A stretch of 64,000 nucleotides of DNA from Dromaius novaehollandiae (lineage: Eukaryota > Chordata > Aves > Casuariiformes > Dromaiidae), in assembly GCF_036370855.1 (NCBI RefSeq), contig NC_088112.1, positions 14,438,469 to 14,502,468 of the forward strand, written 5' to 3'. Positions 1 to 25,300 of this stretch are shown piece by piece. The notes beneath the pieces are model-generated. The model did no database searches. It was not told the origin of the DNA and saw only the letters and a program-made list of their open reading frames with translations. Both the position numbers and the translations under genes were made by a program. Positions within the stretch are counted from its first letter, which is position 1; every line of letters starts with the position of its first letter.

Positions 1-470
1 CCGTGCCCACCGGCACCTGCTGCTTCAGCTGCTCCAGGCAGCGCCGGAGCTGGGCTCTCCTGCGGCAGGGAGAGGGCAGTGGTCACGTCGGGGGGGCACA
101 GCCCACCACCCCTCCCTGCTTCCTTCCCTCCCTCCCGCAGCCGGCCCGGTCCGGCGGTACCTGTGCTTCTCCAGCGCGTTGTGCACCGACCTGCAAGAGA
201 GCACCGACAGTGAGGCCACGCACGGCCGGCCACCTCCCCCCGCCGCCGCCGCCGCCGCCCCGCCGCTCACCTGAAGCTGCCCACGGCCTTGCGGGGCCGC
301 GGCGGGCGCCGCGCGGGGCACAGCGAGGCGTAGCCGTGCTCGGCCTCGGCAAGGCACGACGGGGGGCGGGCGACACCGGTACCGGCGGCAGCGGCCGCCC
401 GGCCCTCTCGGCGCTCCAGGAACTCAGCCGCCTGCAGGAGCACCTGGATGCTGCTGGGGGCCGGCTCCAT
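1..470 (-). CDS. MXD3: MXD3 (MAD3), 5' exons, partial at window edge
   Basis: MAX dimerization protein 3, a nuclear bHLH-zipper repressor that pairs with MAX on E-boxes and recruits SIN3. Three exons are visible on the minus strand: 470-271 (ATG at 470), 190-161 (30 nt), and 59-1, which runs off the window. Exon 1 encodes the N-terminal SIN3-interaction helix (SIQVLLQAAEFLERREG, near residues 7-23) followed by the family motif EHGYASLCP. Exons 2 and 3 start the basic region and helix 1 (SVHNALEKHRRAQLRRCLEQ). Frame is continuous across both junctions (AG/G and AG/G). An Ala/Gly-rich insert lies just after the SIN3 helix and I do not recall it in human MXD3. The rest of helix-loop-helix, the zipper and the C-terminus lie outside the window. 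The bHLH start plus SIN3 helix makes the family certain; MXD3 rather than MXD1 or MXD4 rests on the EHGYASLCP context and the neighbourhood. Confidence 0.93.
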
Positions 471-720
471 AGTGGCGGCGGTGCGGGCGTCCCGTCGGGG
501 ATGCCGGCCCGGCTCGGCGCGCTCGTCGGCGACAGCGGCGGCGGGGCGGGGCCGGGCGGCCGCGAGTCGCGCGCCTATTGGCTGCGGCGCCGCCCGCGCC
601 CGTGACGTCGGCGCGCTTTGGAAACAACTTCGGGCGGGAAAGCGCGTGCTTCAAATTTGAATCGGCGGAAGGGAGGCGGGGCGCGGGGAGGCCCCGCCCC
701 CCGGCACCTGCGGCCCCGCC
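471..720 (-). promoter_or_regulatory. MXD3: MXD3 promoter with CHR, E2F, CRE and CCAAT motifs
   Basis: CpG-rich upstream region of MXD3. Reading toward the gene on the minus strand there is a perfect 12 bp palindrome TTCAAATTTGAA (650-661), which presents the cell-cycle homology region core TTTGAA on both strands; an E2F site TTTCCCGCC (633-641 reversed); a CRE-like TGACGTC (603-609); and a CCAAT box (577-581 reversed). This order and spacing is typical of late cell-cycle promoters bound by E2F/DREAM complexes and NF-Y. The motifs are read directly; their use is inferred. MXD3 is known as the MAD family member expressed in proliferating S-phase cells, which fits. Confidence 0.75.
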
Positions 721-739
721 CCCGCCGGCGGCCCCGCCC

Positions 740-1250
740 GCGGGGTCTGTGTGCGCCCCGCGTGTGCGTGCGGGCGCGCGCCTTTGTCCGTGTGTCTGCG
801 CACGTGCGTGTCCATGTGGGCGTTCCCACACCGGTGTGTGTGTCCATGTGTCTGTGCACATCGGTGTGTCCATGTGGGTGCACATGCATGTCCATGTGTG
901 TATGCACGTCAGTGCGCACGCACATGTATATGTGCACACGGGTATCTGTGCGTATATATGCACATGTGTGCCTGTGGGGCTGGCTGCACTGGGCAGGCCT
1001 GGACCACGTGTGTACATGTGTGTGCTTGCAATTGGGGCCACACAGTGAGCATGTATGTGTGTGCACAGGCCAGGCAGGGTGTGCCTGTGCGCACACACGT
1101 GTGCACCCACCTACCTGCCCACGCACGCAGGCAGCGTGTATGGGGCGGCACCTCCGTGCAGGGTGCCGGCAGGCCGTGCCTGTGCCGGGGCTGGCAGCGT
1201 GCACCCGTGCACGCACACATGCACGCAACCCATGCGAGGCCTGTCACGGT
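740..1250. repeat. Degenerate alternating purine-pyrimidine (TG/CATGTG) tract
   Basis: About 500 bp dominated by TGTG, CATGTG, GTGCAC and CACACG steps, with no fixed period. It lies between the MXD3 promoter and the 3' end of the ZFYVE28-like gene. The alternating purine-pyrimidine pattern is the sequence type that can flip to Z-DNA under negative supercoiling. Apparent ORFs in all frames here (Cys/His/Thr/Val-rich) are by-products of the repeat. No gene is seen in 720-1386. Confidence 0.8.
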
Positions 1251-1386
1251 GCCGCACTCCCCGCACCCCATACCGCAGCCGCGCAGGGGTCCCTGTGCAC
1301 CCAGAGATGCCCCAACACGGGGCAGCCCCCTCTGACCCAGCAACGGGGCGCAACCCGGGGCAGGCAGAGTGGCGAGGTTTAAGGTG

Positions 1387-1392
1387 TTTATT
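1387..1392 (-). terminator. Poly(A) signal of the ZFYVE28-like gene
   Basis: AATAAA on the minus strand, about 375 nt downstream of the stop codon at 1766. The stretch 1393-1765 is therefore the 3' UTR of the ZFYVE28-like transcript. Confidence 0.8.
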
Positions 1393-1765
1393 AAAATCCA
1401 GCTTGCCGAGGGGAGCCGCCCACAGCGCGCAGCCCCGTGGGCACCCGCCGTCATGTGAGGGCTGTATTTGCGCACTCCCAGGACAAGCCCCAGGGGAAGA
1501 CTCTGCCCTGGTCCAAACAGCAGCCAAAGTTCACCTGAAAACCGCAACGAAGCACATTTCCCCGCCGGGGGCGGCGGCAGGGCAGGCAGCGCGCCGGGCG
1601 CAGGGCGCAGGGCATGGCTGGGAGCCGGCGTCGCACCCCCGCAGTGGCCTTTTCCGCCCCAGTCTGCAGCGTCGTCCGGATGCAGCCGCCGTCTGTGGCT
1701 CCGGGTGCACGCGCGGGTCCGGCCCGCGGCGGGCGTCCCGGGGCCGGTGCTGGGCCGGGCGTCGC

Positions 1766-4700
1766 TCACTGGTGCGCGGGCCCGAGGTGGGCGGCGTAGC
1801 AGTGAGCGCAGACGCGCACCGGCCGCAGCTGCCCGTAGTGTGGGAGGGCGGCGGCGTGCGGGGAGCAGCGGGAGCAGAAGATCTGCGGGGAGAGCGCGGG
1901 GTGAGCAAGTGGCGCCACGGCACCCAGCCCGCCGCCAGCGCCCCCGCCATACCTTGCCACAGCTGCGGCAGTGGTGCCTCCGGCGCAGCAGGGTGAAGGG
2001 CGAGCGGCAGGCCGAGCACTGGCTGCAGCTGCTGTCCGGCACCCACTCGGGCAGGACGCCTGGCGGGGCGAAAGCACCGCTCGAGGGGCTCCCAAATGGC
2101 TCCGGGCGGCTCCAAGCCGACAGGCGGCCGAGCCTTCCCCGTGCACCCTCCAGAGCAAGGAGGGACGGCACCAGAGCTGGGTGATGGCTTCTTACCTGCC
2201 CTGTGGAGCTCAGCGGCGCTGGAGCAGAGAGGGCAGTTGGGAACATGGGGTGCTGCTGCGGCGCGCGCCTCCCTTTCCTCTGCCTCTGCGGGGCAAAGGG
2301 GCCTTCAGCAGCGCCGCTGCGGCCCCGCAGCCCCCCTCCCCGCTCCCCATGCCCGGCAGCCGCGGGAGGCACATGCACAGGGTGTGGGTAGCAGCGCGGT
2401 CCCCGTGCCCCGCACCGCCGCCCCGGGGCGACTCACGGCTGGCGCCTGTCTCCTCGGCCGGCTGGGGCTGCGAGGCGACAATCTTGAAGACCGTTTTCAA
2501 GATGCTGCGCAGGTCGCTGGCGAAGTTGGTCTGGAGCTGATCGGCCACCCCTGCGCGGGCAGGGCATCGCGGTCAGCGCCCCGGCCACGCTGTCGGGGGG
2601 GACGACATCGGGGGCACGGTGCCGGTCAGCAGCGGGGCACGCGCTCACCCGAGATGCAGACGAAGAGGGTGTGCAGCATGTCCCGGGTGCTGCCATAGCG
2701 GGAGCGCAGCTCCGACTGGCCTTGCGGGGTGCCAGGCCGCACCCGTGGGCTGCTCCCGGCGGCCTGGCGGCTGCTCGGAGAGGAGGCAGCGGTGAGCAGC
2801 GGCGCGGCGGCGGGGCCCCTTCCCGGCCGGGGCAGTGAGCCCAGCCTGTCCCCGCTCCCCTGGCCGTGCCCCACGTGCCTGTCCGTGGCTGGGCCGCCAG
2901 CCTTGCCGGGGAGGCCCGAGCCTGCCGGGCAGACGGGGGCTGGCGCATCGGTGTGGGGAGCCTCCAGGAGCCCCCAGGCAGTGGGGGGGTCCACTCTCGG
3001 GGCTGTGGCCGGACCGCGGGGCTCCTCCAGCTCAGCGGTGCACAGGCTCCTCTCCAGCAGGGCCAGCTCCTCCGCCGAGAGCACCTGCAGCAGGTCCCTG
3101 CGGCGAGGGCGCAGCGTGAGACCCCCCAGGCCACGGCCCCACCACAAGCCCCCCCCGCCATCTACCCCTTGCCTGCATACCTGATTTTCTTCAGGAGGTT
3201 GTAGAAGGGGCTGAAGACCCGGGACATCTGCTCAGGGCTCTGCTCCAGGCTGAGGGGCCCCTCGGGGTAGATGAGGAGCCCGCTGCGAGGGCGAAAGCAC
3301 CCTGTGGGCACGTGCTGGAGGGGCTGCCCCCCTCCCCACGGGGAGGGACGCACTCAAGACAGCCCAGCACCCAGCCCCCCCCTGCCCCGGGCACCCCCTT
3401 CGCCCAGGGGGCTGCACCCACCTGATGATGGCCAGGCGAGGGATGGTGAACATCAGCAGCGGCTCGTAGCCATCGATCATCTCCTGGGTGAGGTAGCCCA
3501 GGCGCAGGGCTCTGCCGGGCAGGGGTAGCCTCAGCGCGGGGCTGGCGCGTGCCCCCCGGCTGCTCGCCACCCCCGCGGCAGCGGAGCCCAGCCGCCACCC
3601 CGGGCGCCTCACCTCTCCACCGTCTCACAGAAGAGCACGATGAGCTCCTGCTGCCGGTAGATCTCTTCGGGCGATTTCACCGCCACCAGTGAGGAGACGT
3701 AGCTGGGAGGGAGGCGGCCGTGAGGACGCAGCGGCGCAGCGGGGCCATGCGCCCGCCTCCCCGCCGCGGCACCCACCTCAGCTCGAACTCTGCAAAGAGC
3801 CTGTCGAACTGCATGAGCACAGCCCGCACGGGCTCCGAGTAGCTGCCGGGCTGGCTGAGGCTCTGCTCCCGCAGCACCGCGCGCACCAGCTCCAGGCTGC
3901 CCAGCAGCTTCCGGGCCTGCGGCCGCAGCTGGACGCTGTCCGCCTCCTCCACCTCCATGAAGGTGCCCGCCAGGAGACACTGCCGAGAGCGGGGGGCCGT
4001 CAGGAGCCCCCGGGACGGGCGGCCCCGGCCGCAGGGCGCCGCTCGCTCGGGGCTCACCTCGGCGGCAAACAGCATGTGGTTGCCCAGGTTGTCCCCCAAG
4101 AGCTCCTCGGGGAACTTGACCAGGTAGTCGCGGCTGTGCCTCTGTGTGGGGATGCACTCCTCCATGATGCGCTCAATGACGGCCAGCAGCTGAGCCTGGG
4201 CGAGAGCGGGGCCGTCACCGCGATGCCGGGGCTGCGCGGCGGCCTGCAGCGCGGCGCCTGGCCTGCCCGCCCCACCTGGCTGAGGTGCAGCTGGTTCAGG
4301 AGCACCAAGTACTGCTGCGGGTCCAGCTCGGCATCCAGCCCGTTGATCTCCGCCACCACCCGCGACACCCTCTCGTCGGCGTAGAAGAACTGCGAGAGCA
4401 GCCGGGGGTCGGACCGCTGCGGGGAGAGTGGCAGCAGCGTTATCCGGGCCAGCGCCCGGGGGCGACCCTGAGCACCCCGAGGACCTGGAGCCCGGGGCAG
4501 GGGCTGAGCTGAAGCGGCCACAGGGCGAGACTCTCCTGCACGGAGGGTCTCCGGGGCAGCCCCCGGCGCCACGCAGGGCCCCGCGCACCCACGCCCTGGG
4601 CAGGCATGCCCGAGCCGGCAGATGAGCGGCCAGGCAGCTCCCGCCCCACGCAGCGCCTCCCGGCCTGCCGCCGGCCGGCCCAGGGCTGAGCCCCCACGCA

Positions 4701-5614
4701 GGCTCCTGCCGCGGCCCCAGCAGCGCTGCCCTCCCCACCCATGCCTCAGTTTCCCCAAGGGCAGGGCAGGATTAACAAGCTCGCCTGCGTCCCGGGAGCG
4801 TGGGCACGGATCCGTACATGGCTGTAAACACCAGAGCAGGTGAAAGGGCTGCGGGAAGCCTTTTCCCAGGCTTTCCTGGGGAGCAGGACACCAGGAAACG
4901 AGCTCGCAGCCCAATTTCTCCCCTGTACTTTCCCCAGGCCAAGCGGGCTAGGAAAAGGGCAGCGCGGCCGGGGGCTTGAGGGATGGACCATGCCGCGGGG
5001 CGCAGACCCCACGGAGGGAGACCCTGCGGCACAGCCAAGCGCGGCTCATGCCTGGACGGTGCCGGGCTGGGCGCTGAGCTGCCCAGTCCTGCGCGGCGCC
5101 CCGCAGCATGGCCTCCACCGCACCTTGAGTCATGGGCCAGGCTTGCTGCTCGGCTGGCACCGCTTCCTCCTGGCACCGTGCCCCGGGACAGCCCGGCCCC
5201 GCCAGCCCTGCCCGGCACCCATCCGGCCCGGCCGGTCTTCACTCCCGGCATCGCTGTGAGGTGCCCGGTGGGCGCTGCTGCCCCCGCCAAGCCAGGACAG
5301 CCCCGGGCCCTGGGCAGGGTGCTCTTGGCTGCCCCCGGTGCCCCCCATCGAGGGGTGCCCCCCTCCCGGAACACCCCATCGCCCTCCTGGCCAGCCCCGC
5401 TGTCCTGGCACCCCTCCCCGGTGCCCAGGCTCTGCCCGGGGTGCCCGCACGGATCGGGGCCCCAGGCAGCCCCCGGTGCCCGGCAGGGCGCCAGAGCAGC
5501 TGCCCGCCGCGACCCCCGGGGCAGCCCCGACGGGGCGGGCGGCGTCCCCGGCGCAGCCTGCCCCGCTCTCACCTTGGGCCGGTGCAGCCACCTGCGGAGG
5601 GCGGCGGGCAGCAT
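1766..5614 (-). CDS. ZFYVE28/LST2-like FYVE-domain protein, complete, 560 aa
   Basis: Homologue of lateral signaling target protein 2 (LST2, ZFYVE28), an endosomal PI3P-binding protein that in other animals dampens EGF-receptor signalling by steering the receptor to degradation. Twelve coding exons (minus): 5614-5573, 4416-4276, 4195-4058, 3979-3777, 3702-3613, 3511-3422, 3282-3181, 3097-2649, 2550-2437, 2285-2196, 2059-1953, 1882-1766. All join in frame. Residues 1-280 are the conserved LST2 N-terminal domain ([16 protein letters not shown]-like start, [53 protein letters not shown]). A lysine in the VKFPEE motif (about residue 88) matches the site I recall as monoubiquitinated in human LST2. 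Residues 280-420 are low complexity. A CPLC pair precedes the FYVE domain (about 490-560), which has WVPD, RRRHHCR and VRVCAHC. It is much shorter than human ZFYVE28 (about 890 aa) because the middle is compact, and it sits in the 5q35-like block, so it is probably a paralogue of true ZFYVE28. Confidence 0.9.
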
Positions 5615-6163
5615 GGCGCGACCGGGAGCTCCCGCTGCCGCCCGGCTCCCCGCGCCCGCCGCTCGCCGACGGGGCGGGCCGGCAGCGGGCACCGCCCGGG
5701 GGCGGAGCGGGGCGGTGTGTGCCCGCCCCCGGGCACGGGGCCAAGCGGGCACCCGGGCGGGGACCCGGGCGGACCGGGAACCCCCCCGTGCTGGGTGGCC
5801 GCCGCCACCCGACGGACCGGTTTCCCGGCGGGATTGCGGGCGAGGGCGGGTCCCCGTCGGGGCGGGCAGGGTCCCGCCGCCGGCAGCCGCGGCTCCCCCT
5901 CCCGGTGCCCCGCGGCCCCCCGCCGTGCCGCCGCGGCGACGGGGACAGCCCGGCCGCTGGAGCCCCGCGGCGGGGGGGGGAAGGGGGGTGCGGCGGTGCC
6001 GCCTCCGGCCGCCAGGCGGCGCCGTGGCGGCGGCGCTGCCCGCTCGGGCGATGGCGGCGGCGGCTTCCCCGCGCCGGGCCGCCCCCCCGGGCAGGGGCCG
6101 GACGGGCCGCGCCGCCATATTGGCTGTTGTCCTGTCTGCGGCGGGCGGCGGGTCGCGCTCGCC
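5615..6163. promoter_or_regulatory. Bidirectional CpG-island promoter, ZFYVE28-like / FAM193B
   Basis: The two start codons (5614 minus and 6164 plus) lie 550 bp apart head to head, in an extremely CpG-rich stretch with many GC boxes and no TATA box. Just upstream of the FAM193B ATG, positions 6111-6123 read GCCGCCATATTGG, a perfect YY1 consensus on the minus strand (AATATGGCGGC), a placement typical of housekeeping start sites. CpG richness continues to about 6720. Confidence 0.75.
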
Positions 6164-14822
<8,659 letters not shown>

Positions 14823-15059
14823 GGTGCGGGGCAGCCCCCTGCCACCCACAGCCGCTCCGCTCTCCTCACTGTGCCCCCCGCTCCCCGCAGGCCCCCGCCT
14901 CGCTGCCGCGGGGCCGGTGCTCTCACGGGCCGCGGGGCCCCGGGGCTCGGCCCATCCCTCCGCCCGGGTGCCTGCCCAGCCGTCCCGTCCCCCTCCTCCA
15001 GCTCCTTGCCCTCTGGGCGCCCGGCTCCCTGCGCCGCGGGGAAGGACCGTGCTGGACCC

Positions 15060-15065
15060 AATAAA
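15060..15065 (+). terminator. FAM193B: FAM193B poly(A) signal
   Basis: AATAAA about 240 nt after the FAM193B stop (14820-14822), followed by a T-rich run. Only about 280 bp separate it from the DDX41 start codon. Confidence 0.9.
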
Positions 15066-15189
15066 GAACTTTTTAATTTTTTATTTTATTTAAATCCAGC
15101 TCTCTGGTGGTTTTTTCCCGCGCCTCGGGCCGTGCCCACGGGGGACGTGGGAGGGGGCGGGGGGGGGTGTTCGCGCATTCCGACTCAGT

Positions 15190-15345
15190 TTGGCTTTCGA
15201 GGCGGCCCGTCGGGCGCTGTCCCCACCTCTGGCCTACGTCACGCGCGGGGACGTTGCTAAGCGACAGCGCCCGCCCCGCGGCCCGCACTTCCGCCGCGCG
15301 GGATCTGCGTCCGGGACGGCGCGGCCGTTGCGTGGAGACGCCGCC
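15190..15345 (+). promoter_or_regulatory. DDX41: DDX41 promoter and 5' UTR
   Basis: Short CpG-rich gap between the FAM193B poly(A) site and the DDX41 ATG. It carries a CRE-like TACGTCAC (about 15234-15241), an X-box-like GTTGCTAAGCGAC (about 15253-15265) and an ETS/GABP-type CACTTCCG (15286-15293). There is no TATA box. The ATG has a perfect Kozak context (GCCGCCATGG). Confidence 0.65.
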
Positions 15346-21503
<6,158 letters not shown>

Positions 21504-22312
21504 CCTGGGGACGATGCTGCCCAGCGCTGCCTCCACCCAGGCTGAGAGAGAGGGCTGTGCTTTGGCTCCCTTTGGGCCAACTGCGCTGCCCCAGCTGCCC
21601 TCACTTCCCAAAGCCCAGACCAGCCCTGGACTGCAGCCCTGTGCTGCACTGCTGTGGCCCCTTTTCCAGGCATTAGGCCACTAGGACTGCTGCCAGCTCA
21701 GCCTGCTGAAGCTCCCGCCCTAGGAGGAAACGTGAGGAGCTGTGCTGCAACAGCCCGTTACATCAGCAGTGTGTTAACATGAAGCATTGGGCAAGCAGGT
21801 AGTGGTGCCTGGGGGGTAGCTGCTCTGCAGCCAGCTGCCTGCGGTCTCTACTCAGCTTCTCCGTGGTGGCACAGCTGGGTTCTTATGTTGCTTCCCTCCA
21901 AAGCCCCTGGATTCCTCTGGGACTGTTCTCCCCAGCTCAGATTGTGCATCCTCAGCTGGTGGCTGCCTCTTTCTGCTGTTCTCTGGCCAGGGCAGTTTCT
22001 TTTAACCCCAACTGTGCCCTGATGCAGCCAGGGCTGGGCAGAGCATGCTGTGCTCATGTCAGGCAGTCCCCGAGGAGCTTCCTGTGCTCTTGCTGCATGC
22101 GTTCTGCCCCATTGCCCTCGTGTGAGGGGGAGGGAGGATGGACACCTCCGGTGGCCCAGCCTGCCCCTCATCCCACTCACTAAAAAGGGGAAGTTGCTGA
22201 GAAAAGGAAGTCTGCCCCATGCAGTTGCTTCAGCTGCAGCAGTCACATTTCTCTGCTGATGACGGTCTGAGTCCCACATCCTTGCACCGGCTGCCAGGGC
22301 AGTGCTGTGCCC
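21504..22312 (+). other. DDX41-DOK3 interval, DDX41 3' UTR without a canonical poly(A) signal
   Basis: 809 bp from the DDX41 stop to the DOK3 start. I find no AATAAA or ATTAAA in it on the plus strand. It must hold at least part of the DDX41 3' UTR and the DOK3 5' UTR/promoter. Nothing else is recognised. Confidence 0.6.
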
Positions 22313-25300
22313 ATGGAGAGACCTGTGAAGGATGGGATCCTCTATGTGCAGCACAGCAAATTTGGAAAGGTAAAAGGTGGAGGGTGGATTTGGGGTGGGA
22401 TGCAGAGCACTGTCTTGCCCTGTTCTGCCTTGACGCTAGGCCCTGGGGGCGGCCCTCGCTGGATGGGGGAACTGGGCTCTCCACAGCCTAGGAAGGGGAG
22501 ATGTAGAGCCAGACCCCTTGCGTTGGGCAGAGGGGGCCCTGGGCTCTGTAGCTGTAACAGTGGGGCAAGGGGGCTCTCCCTACGGCTGAGGGGACTCACC
22601 CGCATGGGCCCCTGCTCACGCTGACCCCCATGTACAGGGTCTGTCTCTTCGCTTGATCGCCATGCGATTTGCAATGAAACAATAAACGTGTTAATGAGGC
22701 ACAGCTCCGGTGCGTGTGTGCAAGTGGGGCAGCAGGGTTGGGAGCCCCTCGCGCCACATGGGGGTGGCGGGACCATGCGTAGGAAGTTGCTGTGCGCCAA
22801 GCCTTCAAAGAGCCTGACCATGGAGGGCAGTGCTGTGGGAAAAGCCAGCCGCAGGGCTGGACTTGCTGCCTGGCTGCTCTGTGTGCTGGGTCCTTGGGGA
22901 TGGGCACTGACCATCGAAACCCTCTGGGGGTGTTATGATGCCTTATGGTGCCAGAGCCCTGGTTGGGTCGAGCCACCCCATGGAGCTGCAAGATGGTGCT
23001 TACAAGGCAGGTGCCACCAGCTCGCTGGCCGTGCCCAGCAGCATCCCCACCGCCTCAGCAGGGTGGCTGTGCCCCTTCCTGCAGCCCACGGGGTGCAGAC
23101 AGCCCTCCCTGTGCCCAGCAGACATGCTGGGCCATGACTCTGCCTTCAATACTCTCACGGAGCTGCTCCAGTCTCCCTGCCCGCGAGAGCCGTGTCCTAG
23201 AGCTGAAGCGGGCAGACCCCCGTGTGAGCAGAGGCTAGCGCCCTGCCATACAGGACACAGGTGGGCCTACGGTGGCGGGTATTTTGGGTGCCCGGCTGCA
23301 TTGGTTTCGCTGGGGTGGAGGCCCTGTTGTGCTCTTGAGGCGCGTGGGGGGAAGTGCCCCCTCTATCCCATGACAGGCTGGGGAGGTGCTGGGTACCGCA
23401 GAGGCTCCCCTGGGAGGAAGCGGGTTGCTAGCTGCAGGGACTAGCTGTGCTCGGTAGGTGCGGGGCTGCCTGCAGGAGCCCAGGCAGCTCAAAATGGCTT
23501 TAATTTGCATCGAGGTCTGTCCTGAAAACAGCTCAGGAGGCTCAGCTGCAGCAGTGGCAGGCCAACGCTTGCAGCAGGGAGCAGCAAGCAGGATGCCCGT
23601 GTTCCCTTCCCGGCCGAGGGCGAGCGTGGCACTGGGCGAGCGAAGCCAAGCTCGCTGGAGGCCAGGCTGGCCGCCTCGCCAACCTGCTGGCCGGCAGCCT
23701 TGGCCTTGGGCCTGGCCTGGCCTGCAGCTGCTGGGGGACCTGCGAAGGCCCCTGCTTGCTGTGTCCTCCCCCAGCCTATGCGGTCTCCCGGGCCTCGCCG
23801 AGGGTATGAGAAGGGCATTGCCTGTGCCCAGTGTGCCCTGTCCTGCCAAGCATGGGCTGGAGCCCTTACCCTGCTGGTGCTGCAGTAAGGAGGGCAGCGC
23901 CGGCAAAGAGGCAGCAGGCAGCTGTTTGCTGACCCTTGTTCCCATCGTCTGCTCCCTTCCCACACCCCAGAGGTCCTGGAGGAAGATGCGAGCCCAGCTC
24001 TTCGCTGCCAGCCCGTCCGGCGTGGCTCGGATGGAGAAGTTTGATGTGCGGGATGACGGCACGGCGCTGGAGAAGTCCTCCCTGCGGAGGTGCGCCCGCC
24101 GGGTGATCCGCCTCTCGGACTGCGTCTCCGTGGGGCCCGCCAGCACCGAGAGCTGCCCGAAAGCCACCGCTGCCTTCTACCTCAACACCACGGAGAAGAG
24201 CTATGTGCTGGCGGCCGAGCAGCGGGACGAGTGGATCTCGCAGCTCTGCCAGCTGGCTTTCCAGGTACTGCAAAGTCGGGGTGAGCGAGGCCGTGAGCAG
24301 CGGGGGGGGCAGGCTGCACGGCTGGGACCCCCCTCGCCCCACTTGTGGTTCAGGTGAGCTGGGGGGGCTCCTGGCTGCTGGGGGCACCCTTCCCCAGGCC
24401 CTAGCCATCACCCTAGGGTGGAGGATGTTTCTGCGGCAGGGATGTAGGAGGGGAAGGGATGAGTCCCTTTAGGGGGACTGGTTTGGGGTCCTGTGGAGGC
24501 GGGTCCCTACTGGGAGTTTCCACTGCACCTGCGCAGCAGGGAGAGGTGCTACAGCGCTGCTCATCCCTGTGCATGCCCTGCTCAGGGCAGCCCCAGGGCT
24601 GAGCTGCGGGATAAGGGTGCCTGGGGGGGCCACACTCATGTCCCTCTGTTTCAGGGTGCAAAGCAGGCGCCGCAGAGCAGTGCCAGGACCCAGCCCAACC
24701 CTGACATCCACATGGAGGAGAACTCCCTCTACTCCTCGTGGCAGGACCGTACGTGCCATGGGCTGGGGTGGTGGACAGGGCCAGGGCGGGCGGCAGGGCT
24801 GACCCCGGCGCCCTTTCTGCTCCCACAGTGACCGAGTTCCTGGTGCTGGTGCTCAGGACAGACGCGGCCGCCCGCTGCGGCCTGCACGGGCACTACCTGC
24901 TCGCAGCCCTTCCCCAGAGCCTGACGCTGAAGGACCCGCAGTCCCGCCAGCCCCTGCTCACCTGGCCCTACCCCTTCCTCCGCAAGTTCGGCCAGGACCA
25001 GGTAGGTGCTGCCCTGCTCCCTGGCTCCCCCAGGGCAGGTGAGGTGGGCGCCAGCCCCTCACCCTGCCCTCTGGCCCTGCAGACCGTCTTTACCTTCGAG
25101 GCCGGCCGCCGCAGCGACTCCGGCGAGGGCACCTTCACCTTCAGCACGCCGCGGGCCCCGGAGCTCTGCCGGGCCGTAGCCGCCGCCATTGCCTGCCAGC
25201 AGCAGGGCAAGGAGGCCCCTGAGCCCCGGCTGCCCGCCCCGGGCACTGAGCCCCAGCCCCGGGGGCCTGGCGCTGAGGAGCTGCCAGCCGGGCCAGCCGC

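Noticed and set aside
720-1380. Cys/His-rich open frames resembling small secreted or keratin-associated proteins
   Set aside because: They translate the TG/CATGTG tract in all frames on both strands; no splice or start context and no conservation argument.
2196-2218. A 23 nt exon in the ZFYVE28-like gene using the acceptor CTGCTCCAG
   Set aside because: It breaks frame with the FYVE exon. A 90 nt exon (2285-2196) keeps frame and encodes the CPLC pair with SSAAEL that family members have before the FYVE domain.
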